Positions 15,437-22,666 of a stretch of 23,383 nucleotides of DNA are shown here, piece after piece. How positions within the stretch are numbered: position 1 is the first letter of the stretch; the number at the start of each line of letters is the position of its first letter. The stretch spans positions 1 through 23,383 of the forward strand of contig JBFWYO010000076.1 in NCBI GenBank assembly GCA_050186335.1, read 5' to 3'. Both the position numbers and the translations under genes were made by a program. This DNA comes from JBFWYO01 sp050186335. GTDB lineage: Bacteria; Pseudomonadota; Alphaproteobacteria; Bin65. Below the pieces are notes generated by a model, which was not told the DNA's origin, ran no database searches, and was given only the letters and a program-made list of their open reading frames with translations.

Positions 15437-15450
15437 CCACCGGCACGCCC

Positions 15451-17199
15451 CTACAACGCCTTCGCCTTGTCGCGCAGCACGTATTTCTGCACCTTGCCGG
15501 TCGAGGTTTTCGGCAAGTCGCCGAACACGACGGTTTTCGGCACTTTGTAACGCGCCATGTTGGCACGGCAGAATTCGAGCAGTTCCGCCTCGGTGGCGGA
15601 AAATCCTTCGCGCAGGACGACGAACGCACACGGCGTTTCGCCCCATTTCTCGTCCGGCCGCCCTACGACGGCGGCTTCGAGCACAGCAGGATGCTTGTAC
15701 AGCACCTGTTCGACCTCGATGGTCGAGATGTTCTCGCCGCCCGAGATGATAATATCCTTCGAGCGGTCGCGCAGTTCGATGTAGCCGTCGGGATGCGTGA
15801 CGCCGAGATCGCCGGTGTGGAACCAGCCGCCCTTGAACGCCTCGTCGGTCGCCTTCGGGTTCTTGAGATAACCTTTCATGGTCAGGTTGCCGCGCATGAA
15901 CACTTCGCCCATGGTCGCGGCGTCGCGCGGCGTCGGCTTGAGCGTCTTCGCGTTGCCGACCATCAAGCCTTCCTCGACCACGTAGCGAACGCCCTGGCGC
16001 GCCTTCAGGCGCGCGCGCTCGACGGGATTTTCCTTGTCCCAATCCGTGTCCCACGCGCACACCGTGGCCGGGCCGTAGACTTCCGTGAGGCCGTAGACGT
16101 GCGTGACGCGGAAGCCCATCTTTTCGATCGCCTCGAGCACGGCCGGCGGCGGCGGGGCGGCCGCGGTCATGATGTTGACGACGTGATCGAATTCGCGTCG
16201 TTCGTTGGCCTTGGCGTTGGTCACCATGGCGAGGACGATGGGCGCGCCGCAAAAATGCGAGACCTTGTGGTCGGCAATCGCGTCGTAGACCGCTTTGGCT
16301 TCGACGCGCCGCAGGCACACGTTGATGCCGGCCACGCACGCGATCGCCCACGGAAACGTCCAGCCGTTGCAGTGAAACATCGGCAGCGTCCACAGATAGA
16401 CCGGCTGCTGCGGCATCGACCAGGTCACCAGATTGCCGACCGCCCCCAGATAGGCGCCGCGATGGTGGTAGACCACGCCTTTCGGATTGCCCGTGGTCCC
16501 CGACGTGTAATTGAGCGAGATGGCGTCCCACTCGTCCTTCGGCCAGTGCCATTGATAGTTCCTGTCGCCCTCGGCGAGTAGCGCTTCGTAATCCTTCTGT
16601 CCGAGCAGTTCGCCCGGACCGGCATATTCCGGATCGCGAACGTCGATCACCGGGATCCTGCGGCCGAGCTGGGCGAGCGCGGCTTTGATCGTCGGCGCGA
16701 ATTCGCGGTCGGTGATCAGCAGCTTGGTCTCGCTGTGATCGAGGATGAACGCGATCGTCGCGGCATCCAGGCGCGTATTCAGCGCGCCCAACACCGCGCC
16801 GCACATCGGCACGCCGAAATGGCATTCGACCATTTCCGGAATGTTCGGCAGCATGACCGAAACCGTATCGTTCTTCTTGATGCCGCGTTTCGCCAGCGCG
16901 CTGCCGAGACGCCGCGCGCGGTCGTAGGTTTCCTGCCAGGTGAAGCGCCGCTTGCCGTGAATCGCCGACAGCTTATTCGGAAACGTGGCCGCCGCGCGCT
17001 CGATGAAATGCAGCGGCGTCAGCGGCTGATAGTTGGCCGGATTTTTCTCGAGATGCCGGTCGTAGATGCTGCCCTGGTTCTTGCCCGACGCGGCACCCTT
17101 GCGCGTCGCCTCGATCGGTTTCTTGCGCGCGGCCGGCGACCGCTTGGCCGCCGCTTTGGCGGATTTCTTGGGGCTGCGCGATTTGGGCTGCTTGGCCAT
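15451..17199 (-). CDS. AMP-forming acyl-CoA synthetase, DmdB-like, with a basic N-terminal tail
   Basis: A 582-residue ligase of the branch that includes 3-methylmercaptopropionyl-CoA ligase (DmdB) and related medium-chain enzymes. Motifs are NYTSGTTGNPKGVVYHHRG, VYGLTEVYGPATVCAWD, WFHTGDLGVTHPDGYIEL, DIIISGGENISTIEVE and the C-terminal PKTSTGKVQKYVLR with catalytic K569. The family core starts at about residue 44 (SIYDRHLEKNPANYQPLTPL). Before it is an extra tail of about 40 residues rich in Lys, Ala, Ser and Pro (KQPKSRSPKKSAKAAAKRSP), like histone H1 tails. The ATG at 17199 with GGAG 8 bases upstream supports that the tail is translated. The gene is divergent from a ThDP-enzyme gene. The true acid substrate is unknown. 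Confidence 0.88.
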   Translation of the reverse strand: MAKQPKSRSPKKSAKAAAKRSPAARKKPIEATRKGAASGKNQGSIYDRHLEKNPANYQPLTPLHFIERAAATFPNKLSAIHGKRRFTWQETYDRARRLGSALAKRGIKKNDTVSVMLPNIPEMVECHFGVPMCGAVLGALNTRLDAATIAFILDHSETKLLITDREFAPTIKAALAQLGRRIPVIDVRDPEYAGPGELLGQKDYEALLAEGDRNYQWHWPKDEWDAISLNYTSGTTGNPKGVVYHHRGAYLGAVGNLVTWSMPQQPVYLWTLPMFHCNGWTFPWAIACVAGINVCLRRVEAKAVYDAIADHKVSHFCGAPIVLAMVTNAKANERREFDHVVNIMTAAAPPPPAVLEAIEKMGFRVTHVYGLTEVYGPATVCAWDTDWDKENPVERARLKARQGVRYVVEEGLMVGNAKTLKPTPRDAATMGEVFMRGNLTMKGYLKNPKATDEAFKGGWFHTGDLGVTHPDGYIELRDRSKDIIISGGENISTIEVEQVLYKHPAVLEAAVVGRPDEKWGETPCAFVVLREGFSATEAELLEFCRANMARYKVPKTVVFGDLPKTSTGKVQKYVLRDKAKAL

Positions 17200-17408
17200 C
17201 GTCTGGTCTCCAACGCGTTCGACATCTCCGGGCGGCGACTCGGACCCTTGGGGCCGCCCGTGGGCCGGTAATCTGCATAATCGACGGCAGCCGTACAAGC
17301 GCCACTCGCGCGGCCGTTCGGCTGGACCTGTGCCGGGCGCTCGGGCACGATGTCGCAGCGAAAGTACCGCGCGCACGATGCACGGCACGGGATGGAGGGG
17401 GAATCCGC

Positions 17409-19184
17409 ATGACCAAGACGAACCAAGGTGCCGTGCGCCCGGAAACGCCGGTGCCTTCGGCGCCGCAGACCGGAACCTGGGTCAGCGACGGCATCGCCGA
17501 CGTGCTGCGGGCGCTCGATATCCCCTTTATCTGCCTCAACCCCGGCGCCAGCTATCGCGGCCTGCACGACAGCATCGTCAATCACTTGGGTAACACGCGG
17601 CCGCAGATGCTGGTGTGCCTGCACGAGGAGCACGCGGTGGCGATCGCGCATGGCTACGCCAAGGTCACCGGCAAGCCGCTGGCCGTGGGGCTGCACAGCA
17701 ATGTCGGGCTGATGCACGGCTCGATGGGAATTTTCAATGCCTGGTGCGACCGCGCGCCCATGGTGGTGCTCGGTGCCACCGGGCCGGTCGACGCGGCGAA
17801 GCGGCGCCCGTGGATCGATTGGATTCACACGTCGACCGATCAGGCGGCGCTGGTTCGCCCGTTCACCAAGTGGGACAATCAGCCGGCGTCGCTGCCGGCC
17901 GCGCAGGAGGCGTTGCTGCGCGCGTATCAGATCGCCGCGACGATGCCGAAAGGCCCGACCTATGTCGTGCTCGACGCAGGCTTGCAGGAAACGCGTCTAG
18001 CCGAGGCGGCGCCGGTCCCGGATGCAGGCCGCTATGCGCCGCCGATCGCGCCGCCGCCGGCGCCCGAATCTTTGGATAGTGCCGCGAGTCTCCTGCGCAA
18101 GGCCAAGCGTCCCGTGATTTTGGCCGGCCGCGTTTCGCGCAGCCAAGACGATTGGGACAGACGCGTCGCGCTCGCGGAAAGACTGGGTGCGCAGGTGGTG
18201 ACCGATCTGCGCGTCGCCGCGTCGTTCCCGACCGATCATCCGCTGCACGCAGCCGTCGTCGGCGTTCTGCCCAATCCGGCGGCCTACGAAGCGGTGCGTC
18301 AGGCCGACGTAATTCTGAGCCTGGATTGGATCGACCTCGCCGGCATGCTGAAGGCGTCGTTCGAACAAAAACCGATTACACCGAAGATCGTTCACGCCTC
18401 GATCGATCGTTACATCCACAATGGCTGGAGCATGGATCACCAGGGCCTGCCGCCGGTCGACGTCGACATCTTGGCCCTGCCCGATCCGCTGGTGGCCGGT
18501 TTGCTCGAACGACTTGGCAAGGCGGCCGCGCCGAAGCCCGTCGCCAAGGTCGCGCCGGCAGCCACGCCGTTGCCGAAAGCGATCGACCTCGGCTTTCTGG
18601 CGCAATGCGTGAACGAGGCGCTCGGCGATAAGCCCACGACGTTCGCGCGTTTTCCGCTCGGCTGGGCCGACACGTTGCGGCATTTTCGCGCGCCGCTCGA
18701 TTACGTCGGGTACGACGGCGGCGCCGGCATCGGCTCAGGGCCCGGCAACACGGTCGGCGTCGCGTTGGCGTTGAAAGGCAGCGGACGGCTGACCGCGGCG
18801 ATCATCGGCGACGGCGATTTCCTGATGAGTTCGTCGGCGTTGTGGACAGCGGCGCATTACAAGATTCCATTGCTGCTGATCGTCGCCAACAACCGGTCGT
18901 ACTTCAACGACGAGCTGCATCAGGAGCGCGTCGCCAAGGAGCGCCAGCGCCCGGTCGAGAATCGCTGGATCGGCCAACAGATTCGCGATCCGGATGTCGA
19001 TCTCGCGGGCCTCGCGCGCGCACAAGGCTGCATCGGCTACGGCCCGGTCGAGGGGCCCGGCGAATTGACCGCGACACTGAAACGCGCCATCGCCGACGCC
19101 GAGCACGCGCCGGTGCTGGTCGACGTGCGCGTGCAGCCCGGCTATCAGACCGTCGCCCCGTCCCCGCCGATAAACAGAATGTAA
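17409..19184 (+). CDS. Thiamine-diphosphate-dependent enzyme (benzoylformate decarboxylase / acetolactate synthase-like)
   Basis: A 591-residue enzyme with the three-domain layout of the pyruvate oxidase/decarboxylase superfamily. The N-terminal Pyr domain (about 24-195) carries the activating glutamate in CLHEEHAVAIAHGYAKVTGK (E73). The central domain (about 220-370) resembles the cofactor/FAD-like middle domain. The C-terminal PP domain has the ThDP-Mg motif GDGDFLM (467-473) ending at NN (494-495). It could decarboxylate a 2-oxo acid or carry out a carboligation/lyase reaction; sequence alone does not separate these. The ribosome site GGAGGGG (17394-17400) precedes the ATG at 17409. It is transcribed away from the DmdB-like ligase across a 209-base shared gap, so the two may be co-regulated. 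Confidence 0.85.
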   Translation: MTKTNQGAVRPETPVPSAPQTGTWVSDGIADVLRALDIPFICLNPGASYRGLHDSIVNHLGNTRPQMLVCLHEEHAVAIAHGYAKVTGKPLAVGLHSNVGLMHGSMGIFNAWCDRAPMVVLGATGPVDAAKRRPWIDWIHTSTDQAALVRPFTKWDNQPASLPAAQEALLRAYQIAATMPKGPTYVVLDAGLQETRLAEAAPVPDAGRYAPPIAPPPAPESLDSAASLLRKAKRPVILAGRVSRSQDDWDRRVALAERLGAQVVTDLRVAASFPTDHPLHAAVVGVLPNPAAYEAVRQADVILSLDWIDLAGMLKASFEQKPITPKIVHASIDRYIHNGWSMDHQGLPPVDVDILALPDPLVAGLLERLGKAAAPKPVAKVAPAATPLPKAIDLGFLAQCVNEALGDKPTTFARFPLGWADTLRHFRAPLDYVGYDGGAGIGSGPGNTVGVALALKGSGRLTAAIIGDGDFLMSSSALWTAAHYKIPLLLIVANNRSYFNDELHQERVAKERQRPVENRWIGQQIRDPDVDLAGLARAQGCIGYGPVEGPGELTATLKRAIADAEHAPVLVDVRVQPGYQTVAPSPPINRM

Positions 19185-19393
19185 TCGACCGAAGGCGCCG
19201 CGCGCGCGACGCGGTACGCAGGAAATCGCGCGTTCGCTGGGCTCAGCGAGAACGGATTATTACTGTATAACAATCGCTTAGCCGCCCGTTGCGATTTCAG
19301 ACGCGAGCCCATTGCGCTACTAATTTGCTGTCGCCGTTACGTTTGGGGGCGCAGGCGGCATCACGCGCCAATCAGAAAAGTCTGGGAGTGACA

Positions 19394-20314
19394 ATGTCCA
19401 TACGACGCACCATCGCTTGCGTGGCCGCCGTGGCGGGAGCGCTCGCGCTTACCGCCTGCGCCGACAACATGCAGGCGAAACCCGCGCAACCGACGCCGCC
19501 GGCGCAACAGCCGGCGATGTTCGCGACCACCAAGGTGGCCGATAACGTCTACATCTTCCGCTATCAGGGCCATCAATCGATGTTCGTGGTGACCCCGGCG
19601 GGCGTGATCGCGACCGATCCGATCTCCTACCAGCGTCCCGCGGCGGCGCAGGCCTATATCGCGGAGATCAAGAAGGTCACCGACAAGCCGATCCGCTACG
19701 TGATCTACAGCCACCATCACTACGATCACATCGCCGGCGGCAAGCCGTTCAAGGATCTCGGCGCGAAGTTCATCGCGCACAAGAACGCCACGGCGCACCT
19801 GCGCCGGCTGAAGCATCCGGACGTCGTGCTGCCCGACATCTCGACCGACAATTTGTACGTGCTGAATTTGGGCGGCACGCGCCTGGAGTTACACTATCTG
19901 GGCCGCAACCACAGCGACAATTCGCTGGCCATGCTGCTGCCGAAGGAAAAGATCGCGTTTACGGTCGATTTCATGCCGATCCAGACCCTGCAGTTCCGCA
20001 ACATGCCGGACGTGGCGAGCATTCCGGAGTTCTTCACCTCGCTCGACCGCTTGAACGCGCTCAATTGGGATCGCATGATCCCCGGCCATCCATACGCGGG
20101 CGGTCGCCTGGGCACCAAGCAGGACGTGCTGGACCAGAAGCAGTACATGACCGATCTCTCGGCCGCCGTGAAGCAGGCGGCGGATGCCGGCAAATGCACG
20201 GACACGGCGATGAAGGAAATCAAGCTGCCGAAGTACGAGAAATGGGGCAACTACGCGACCTTCCTGCCCGGCAACATCGAGCGCTTCTGTTACTACTGGT
20301 CGCGCGGGTACTAG
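19394..20314 (+). CDS. Metallo-beta-lactamase-fold lipoprotein
   Basis: A 306-residue secreted hydrolase-like protein. The N-terminus MSIRRTIACV plus hydrophobic core ends in a lipobox LTAC (19-22), so it should be lipid-anchored at Cys22, in the periplasm. A proline/glutamine-rich linker (about 28-41) follows. Zinc ligands of the MBL fold are visible: HHHYDH (107-112), His173 in GRNHSDN, Asp192 in TVDFMP and His232 in IPGHPYAGG. Substrate is not deducible; the family includes hydrolases of esters, thioesters and lactones. The ATG at 19394 has GGGAG 5 bases upstream and gives the lipobox; the longer in-frame ORF from 19289 does not. It ends at a strong terminator. Confidence 0.85.
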   Translation: MSIRRTIACVAAVAGALALTACADNMQAKPAQPTPPAQQPAMFATTKVADNVYIFRYQGHQSMFVVTPAGVIATDPISYQRPAAAQAYIAEIKKVTDKPIRYVIYSHHHYDHIAGGKPFKDLGAKFIAHKNATAHLRRLKHPDVVLPDISTDNLYVLNLGGTRLELHYLGRNHSDNSLAMLLPKEKIAFTVDFMPIQTLQFRNMPDVASIPEFFTSLDRLNALNWDRMIPGHPYAGGRLGTKQDVLDQKQYMTDLSAAVKQAADAGKCTDTAMKEIKLPKYEKWGNYATFLPGNIERFCYYWSRGY

Positions 20315-20333
20315 TTCCGTTGCGGTCGAGTTG

Positions 20334-20368
20334 AAAAAAACGCCCGGGTGCACAGCCCGGGCGTTTTT
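20334..20368. terminator. Strong bidirectional intrinsic terminator
   Basis: CGCCCGGG (20341-20348) pairs with CCCGGGCG (20356-20363) around a 7-base loop. The stem is flanked by A7 (20334-20340) and T5 (20364-20368), so it can work on both strands. It lies 20 bases after the lipoprotein stop. Confidence 0.9.
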
Positions 20369-20387
20369 CGTTGGACCGCGCGCGTGG

Positions 20388-20496
20388 CTACTCGGGATGA
20401 GGTTTTTATTTTAGCTCACTCCCGCTCTGCCTCATCCTGAGTAGCGCGTCCTTACGCGCGTATCGTCCTTCGACAAGCTCAGGATGAGGGGATGGG
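20388..20496. repeat. Dispersed palindromic repeat, copy B
   Basis: This copy lies between the lipoprotein terminator and prpE. The first half is truncated to CTACTCGGGATGAGG (20388-20402). A 27-base AT-rich spacer follows, then the complete second half, identical over 68 bases to copy A (20429-20496 versus 15369-15436). Confidence 0.85.
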
Positions 20497-20579
20497 ATGA
20501 CGGTAAAACTGCCGAACAATCCGCCCTTGGCAAACCGCTCTGCCTTGCCGCACAGTAGCGAAAAGTCGGAGGAAGCGAA

Positions 20580-22484
20580 TTGACCAGCCGTTACGACGAA
20601 ATCTACGCGCGTTCGATCGACGACCCGGAAGGCTTCTGGGCCGAGGCCGCCTCGGCGCTGCACTGGACCAGGAAATGGGACAAGGTGCTGGACGCCTCGC
20701 GCGCGCCGCATTTTTACCGCTGGTTCGCGGGCGCCGAATGCAACACCTGCTACAACGCGCTCGACCGCCACGTGGATGGTGGCCGCGCCGAGCAGCTGGC
20801 GCTCATTTACGACAGCCCGATGACCGGACAGGTCAAGAAATATACCTATCGCCAATTGCGCGACGAGGTGGCCCTGCTGGCCGGTGCGATGGCCGATCTG
20901 GGCGTCGGCAAGGGCGATCGGGTCATCATCTACATGCCGATGGTGCCCGAGGCGATGATCGCCATGCTCGCCTGCGCGCGCCTGGGCGCCATTCATTCCG
21001 TGGTGTTTGGCGGGTTCGCCGCCAACGAGCTGGCCGTGCGCATCGACGATTGCACGCCGAAACTCATTGTGTCCGCCAGCTGCGGCGTCGAGCCCGGCCG
21101 CGTGATCGCCTACAAGCCGCTGCTGGACGGCGCGATCCAACAAGCAAAACATAAAGTGCCGCGCTGTATCCTGCTGCAGCGGCCGATGGAGAAAGCGGCG
21201 CTGACGCCGGGCCGCGACGTCGATTGGGCGGATGCGATGAAGCGCGCCAGGCCGCACGCTTGCGTGCCGGTCAAGGCGACCGACCCGCTCTACATTCTCT
21301 ACACCTCGGGCACCACCGGCCAACCGAAGGGCGTGGTGCGCGACAATGGCGGCCACATGGTGGCGCTGCATTGGACGGTGAAGAACATCTACGGCGTCGA
21401 GCCGGGCGAGGTGTATTGGGCCGCGTCCGACGTGGGTTGGGTCGTCGGCCATTCGTACATCGTCTATGCACAGCTGCTGCATGGCAGCACGACGATCCTG
21501 TTCGAAGGCAAGCCGGTCGGCACGCCGGATGCCGGCGTGTACTGGCGCGTGATTTCCGACCACAAGGTGAAAACCCTGTTCACCGCGCCCACCGCGTTCC
21601 GCGCCATCAAGCGCGAGGACCCGAACGGCGAATTCATCAGGAAATACGATCTGTCCAACTTCAAGTATCTGTTCCTGGCCGGCGAGCGCGTCGATCCCGA
21701 CACGGTGCAGTGGGCGGAGAGACATCTCAAAGTGCCGGTGATCGACAATTGGTGGCAGACCGAAACCGGCTGGCCGATCTGCTCGAACTATGTCGGGCTC
21801 GGCCTGCTGCCGGTGAAATACGGTTCGCCGTCGAAGCCGGCACCGGGCTGGAAACTCGAGGTACTCGACGACAACCGGCAGCCGGTGAAGCCCGGCCAGA
21901 TCGGCGCGCTGTGCGCGAAGCTGCCGATGCCGCCCTCCTGCCTGCCGACCTTGTGGAACGCCGACCAGCGCTTCGTCGATTCTTACCTGCGCGATTATCC
22001 GGGCTACTACAAAACCGGCGACGCCGGCTTCATCGACGAGGACGGCTATGTGTTCGTGATGACGCGCACCGACGACGTCATCAACGTGGCCGGTCACCGC
22101 CTGTCGACCGGCGCCATGGAGGAAGTGCTCTCGGCACATCCGGATGTCGCAGAGTGCGCGGTGATCGGCGTGGCCGACCAGCTCAAGGGTCAGGTGCCAC
22201 TCGGCTTCCTGGTGCTCAAGAAGGGCGTGACCAAAACGGAATCCGCCATCGTCGGCGAAGTGGTCGCCATGGTGCGCGACAAGATCGGGCCCGTGGCCGC
22301 GTTCAAGTCGGCAACGGTCGTGCAGCGCCTGCCGAAAACGCGCTCCGGGAAGATCCTGCGCGGCACGATGCAGAAGATCGCCGACAACGAAAGCTTCAAG
22401 GCGCCGGCCACGATCGACGACCCGATGATCCTGGATGAGATAAAAGCCGCATTGAAGGATATCGGCTACGCAAAAGGGAAGTAG
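20580..22484 (+). CDS. prpE: Propionyl-CoA synthetase
   Basis: A 634-residue AMP-forming ligase with full-length similarity to PrpE (about 628 residues in enterobacteria): RWFAGAECNTCYNALDRHVD, VVFGGFAANELAVRIDDCTP, YTSGTTGQPKG (241-251), WWQTETGWPI and the PrpE-type TRTDDVINVAGHRLSTGAMEE. The C-terminal lysine in PKTRSGKILRG is K591, matching Salmonella PrpE K592, which is controlled by acetylation. It converts propionate to propionyl-CoA. The start is a TTG at 20580, justified by GGAGG (20568-20572) 7 bases upstream and by the family N-terminus. No methylcitrate-cycle genes lie beside it in the window, so the product may enter the methylmalonyl-CoA route instead. A repeat copy lies on each side. 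Confidence 0.93.
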   Translation: MTSRYDEIYARSIDDPEGFWAEAASALHWTRKWDKVLDASRAPHFYRWFAGAECNTCYNALDRHVDGGRAEQLALIYDSPMTGQVKKYTYRQLRDEVALLAGAMADLGVGKGDRVIIYMPMVPEAMIAMLACARLGAIHSVVFGGFAANELAVRIDDCTPKLIVSASCGVEPGRVIAYKPLLDGAIQQAKHKVPRCILLQRPMEKAALTPGRDVDWADAMKRARPHACVPVKATDPLYILYTSGTTGQPKGVVRDNGGHMVALHWTVKNIYGVEPGEVYWAASDVGWVVGHSYIVYAQLLHGSTTILFEGKPVGTPDAGVYWRVISDHKVKTLFTAPTAFRAIKREDPNGEFIRKYDLSNFKYLFLAGERVDPDTVQWAERHLKVPVIDNWWQTETGWPICSNYVGLGLLPVKYGSPSKPAPGWKLEVLDDNRQPVKPGQIGALCAKLPMPPSCLPTLWNADQRFVDSYLRDYPGYYKTGDAGFIDEDGYVFVMTRTDDVINVAGHRLSTGAMEEVLSAHPDVAECAVIGVADQLKGQVPLGFLVLKKGVTKTESAIVGEVVAMVRDKIGPVAAFKSATVVQRLPKTRSGKILRGTMQKIADNESFKAPATIDDPMILDEIKAALKDIGYAKGK

Positions 22485-22507
22485 CGGAGGCGCGTTCGCG
22501 CGCCGCT

Positions 22508-22638
22508 CATCCTTCGATACGCGCGTAAGAACGCGCTACTCAGGATGAGGCAGGGTTATTGTGCTAAAATTCAAACTTCATCCTGAATAGCGCGCAGCGC
22601 GTATCGTCCTTCGACAAGCTCTGGATGAGGGGATTGGC
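22508..22638. repeat. Dispersed palindromic repeat, copy C
   Basis: A more diverged copy in the convergent gap between prpE and the PaaA-like gene. The first half is complete (CATCCTTCGATACGCGC to CTACTCAGGATGAGG, 22508-22550). The spacer is 25 bases and AT-rich. The second half starts CTTCATCCTGAATAG (22576-22590), with several substitutions and a shortened GC hairpin. No other terminator is seen in this gap, so the repeat could serve as one for both genes. Confidence 0.8.
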
Positions 22639-22666
22639 CGCAAGCGGGGTCGCTGGAACCGGCGCC

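Noticed and set aside
17200..17408. Specific promoter boxes in the ThDP-enzyme/ligase gap
   Set aside because: Candidate boxes (TTGTAC, CATAAT) have wrong spacing or poor partners; a divergent promoter region is likely but not placed.
19260..19275. TATAAC as a promoter -10 for the lipoprotein gene
   Set aside because: No acceptable -35 box at 16-18 bases, so not listed as a feature.
20406..22139. 577-codon minus-strand open frame
   Set aside because: It is antisense to prpE, runs through a repeat and the terminator side, and has no family similarity.
15286..22638. Repeats considered as a CRISPR array
   Set aside because: Copies are kilobases apart, palindromic, and not separated by regular spacers; no cas gene is present.
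15286..22638. Repeats considered as insertion-sequence ends
   Set aside because: No transposase lies between copies and no target-site duplication is evident.
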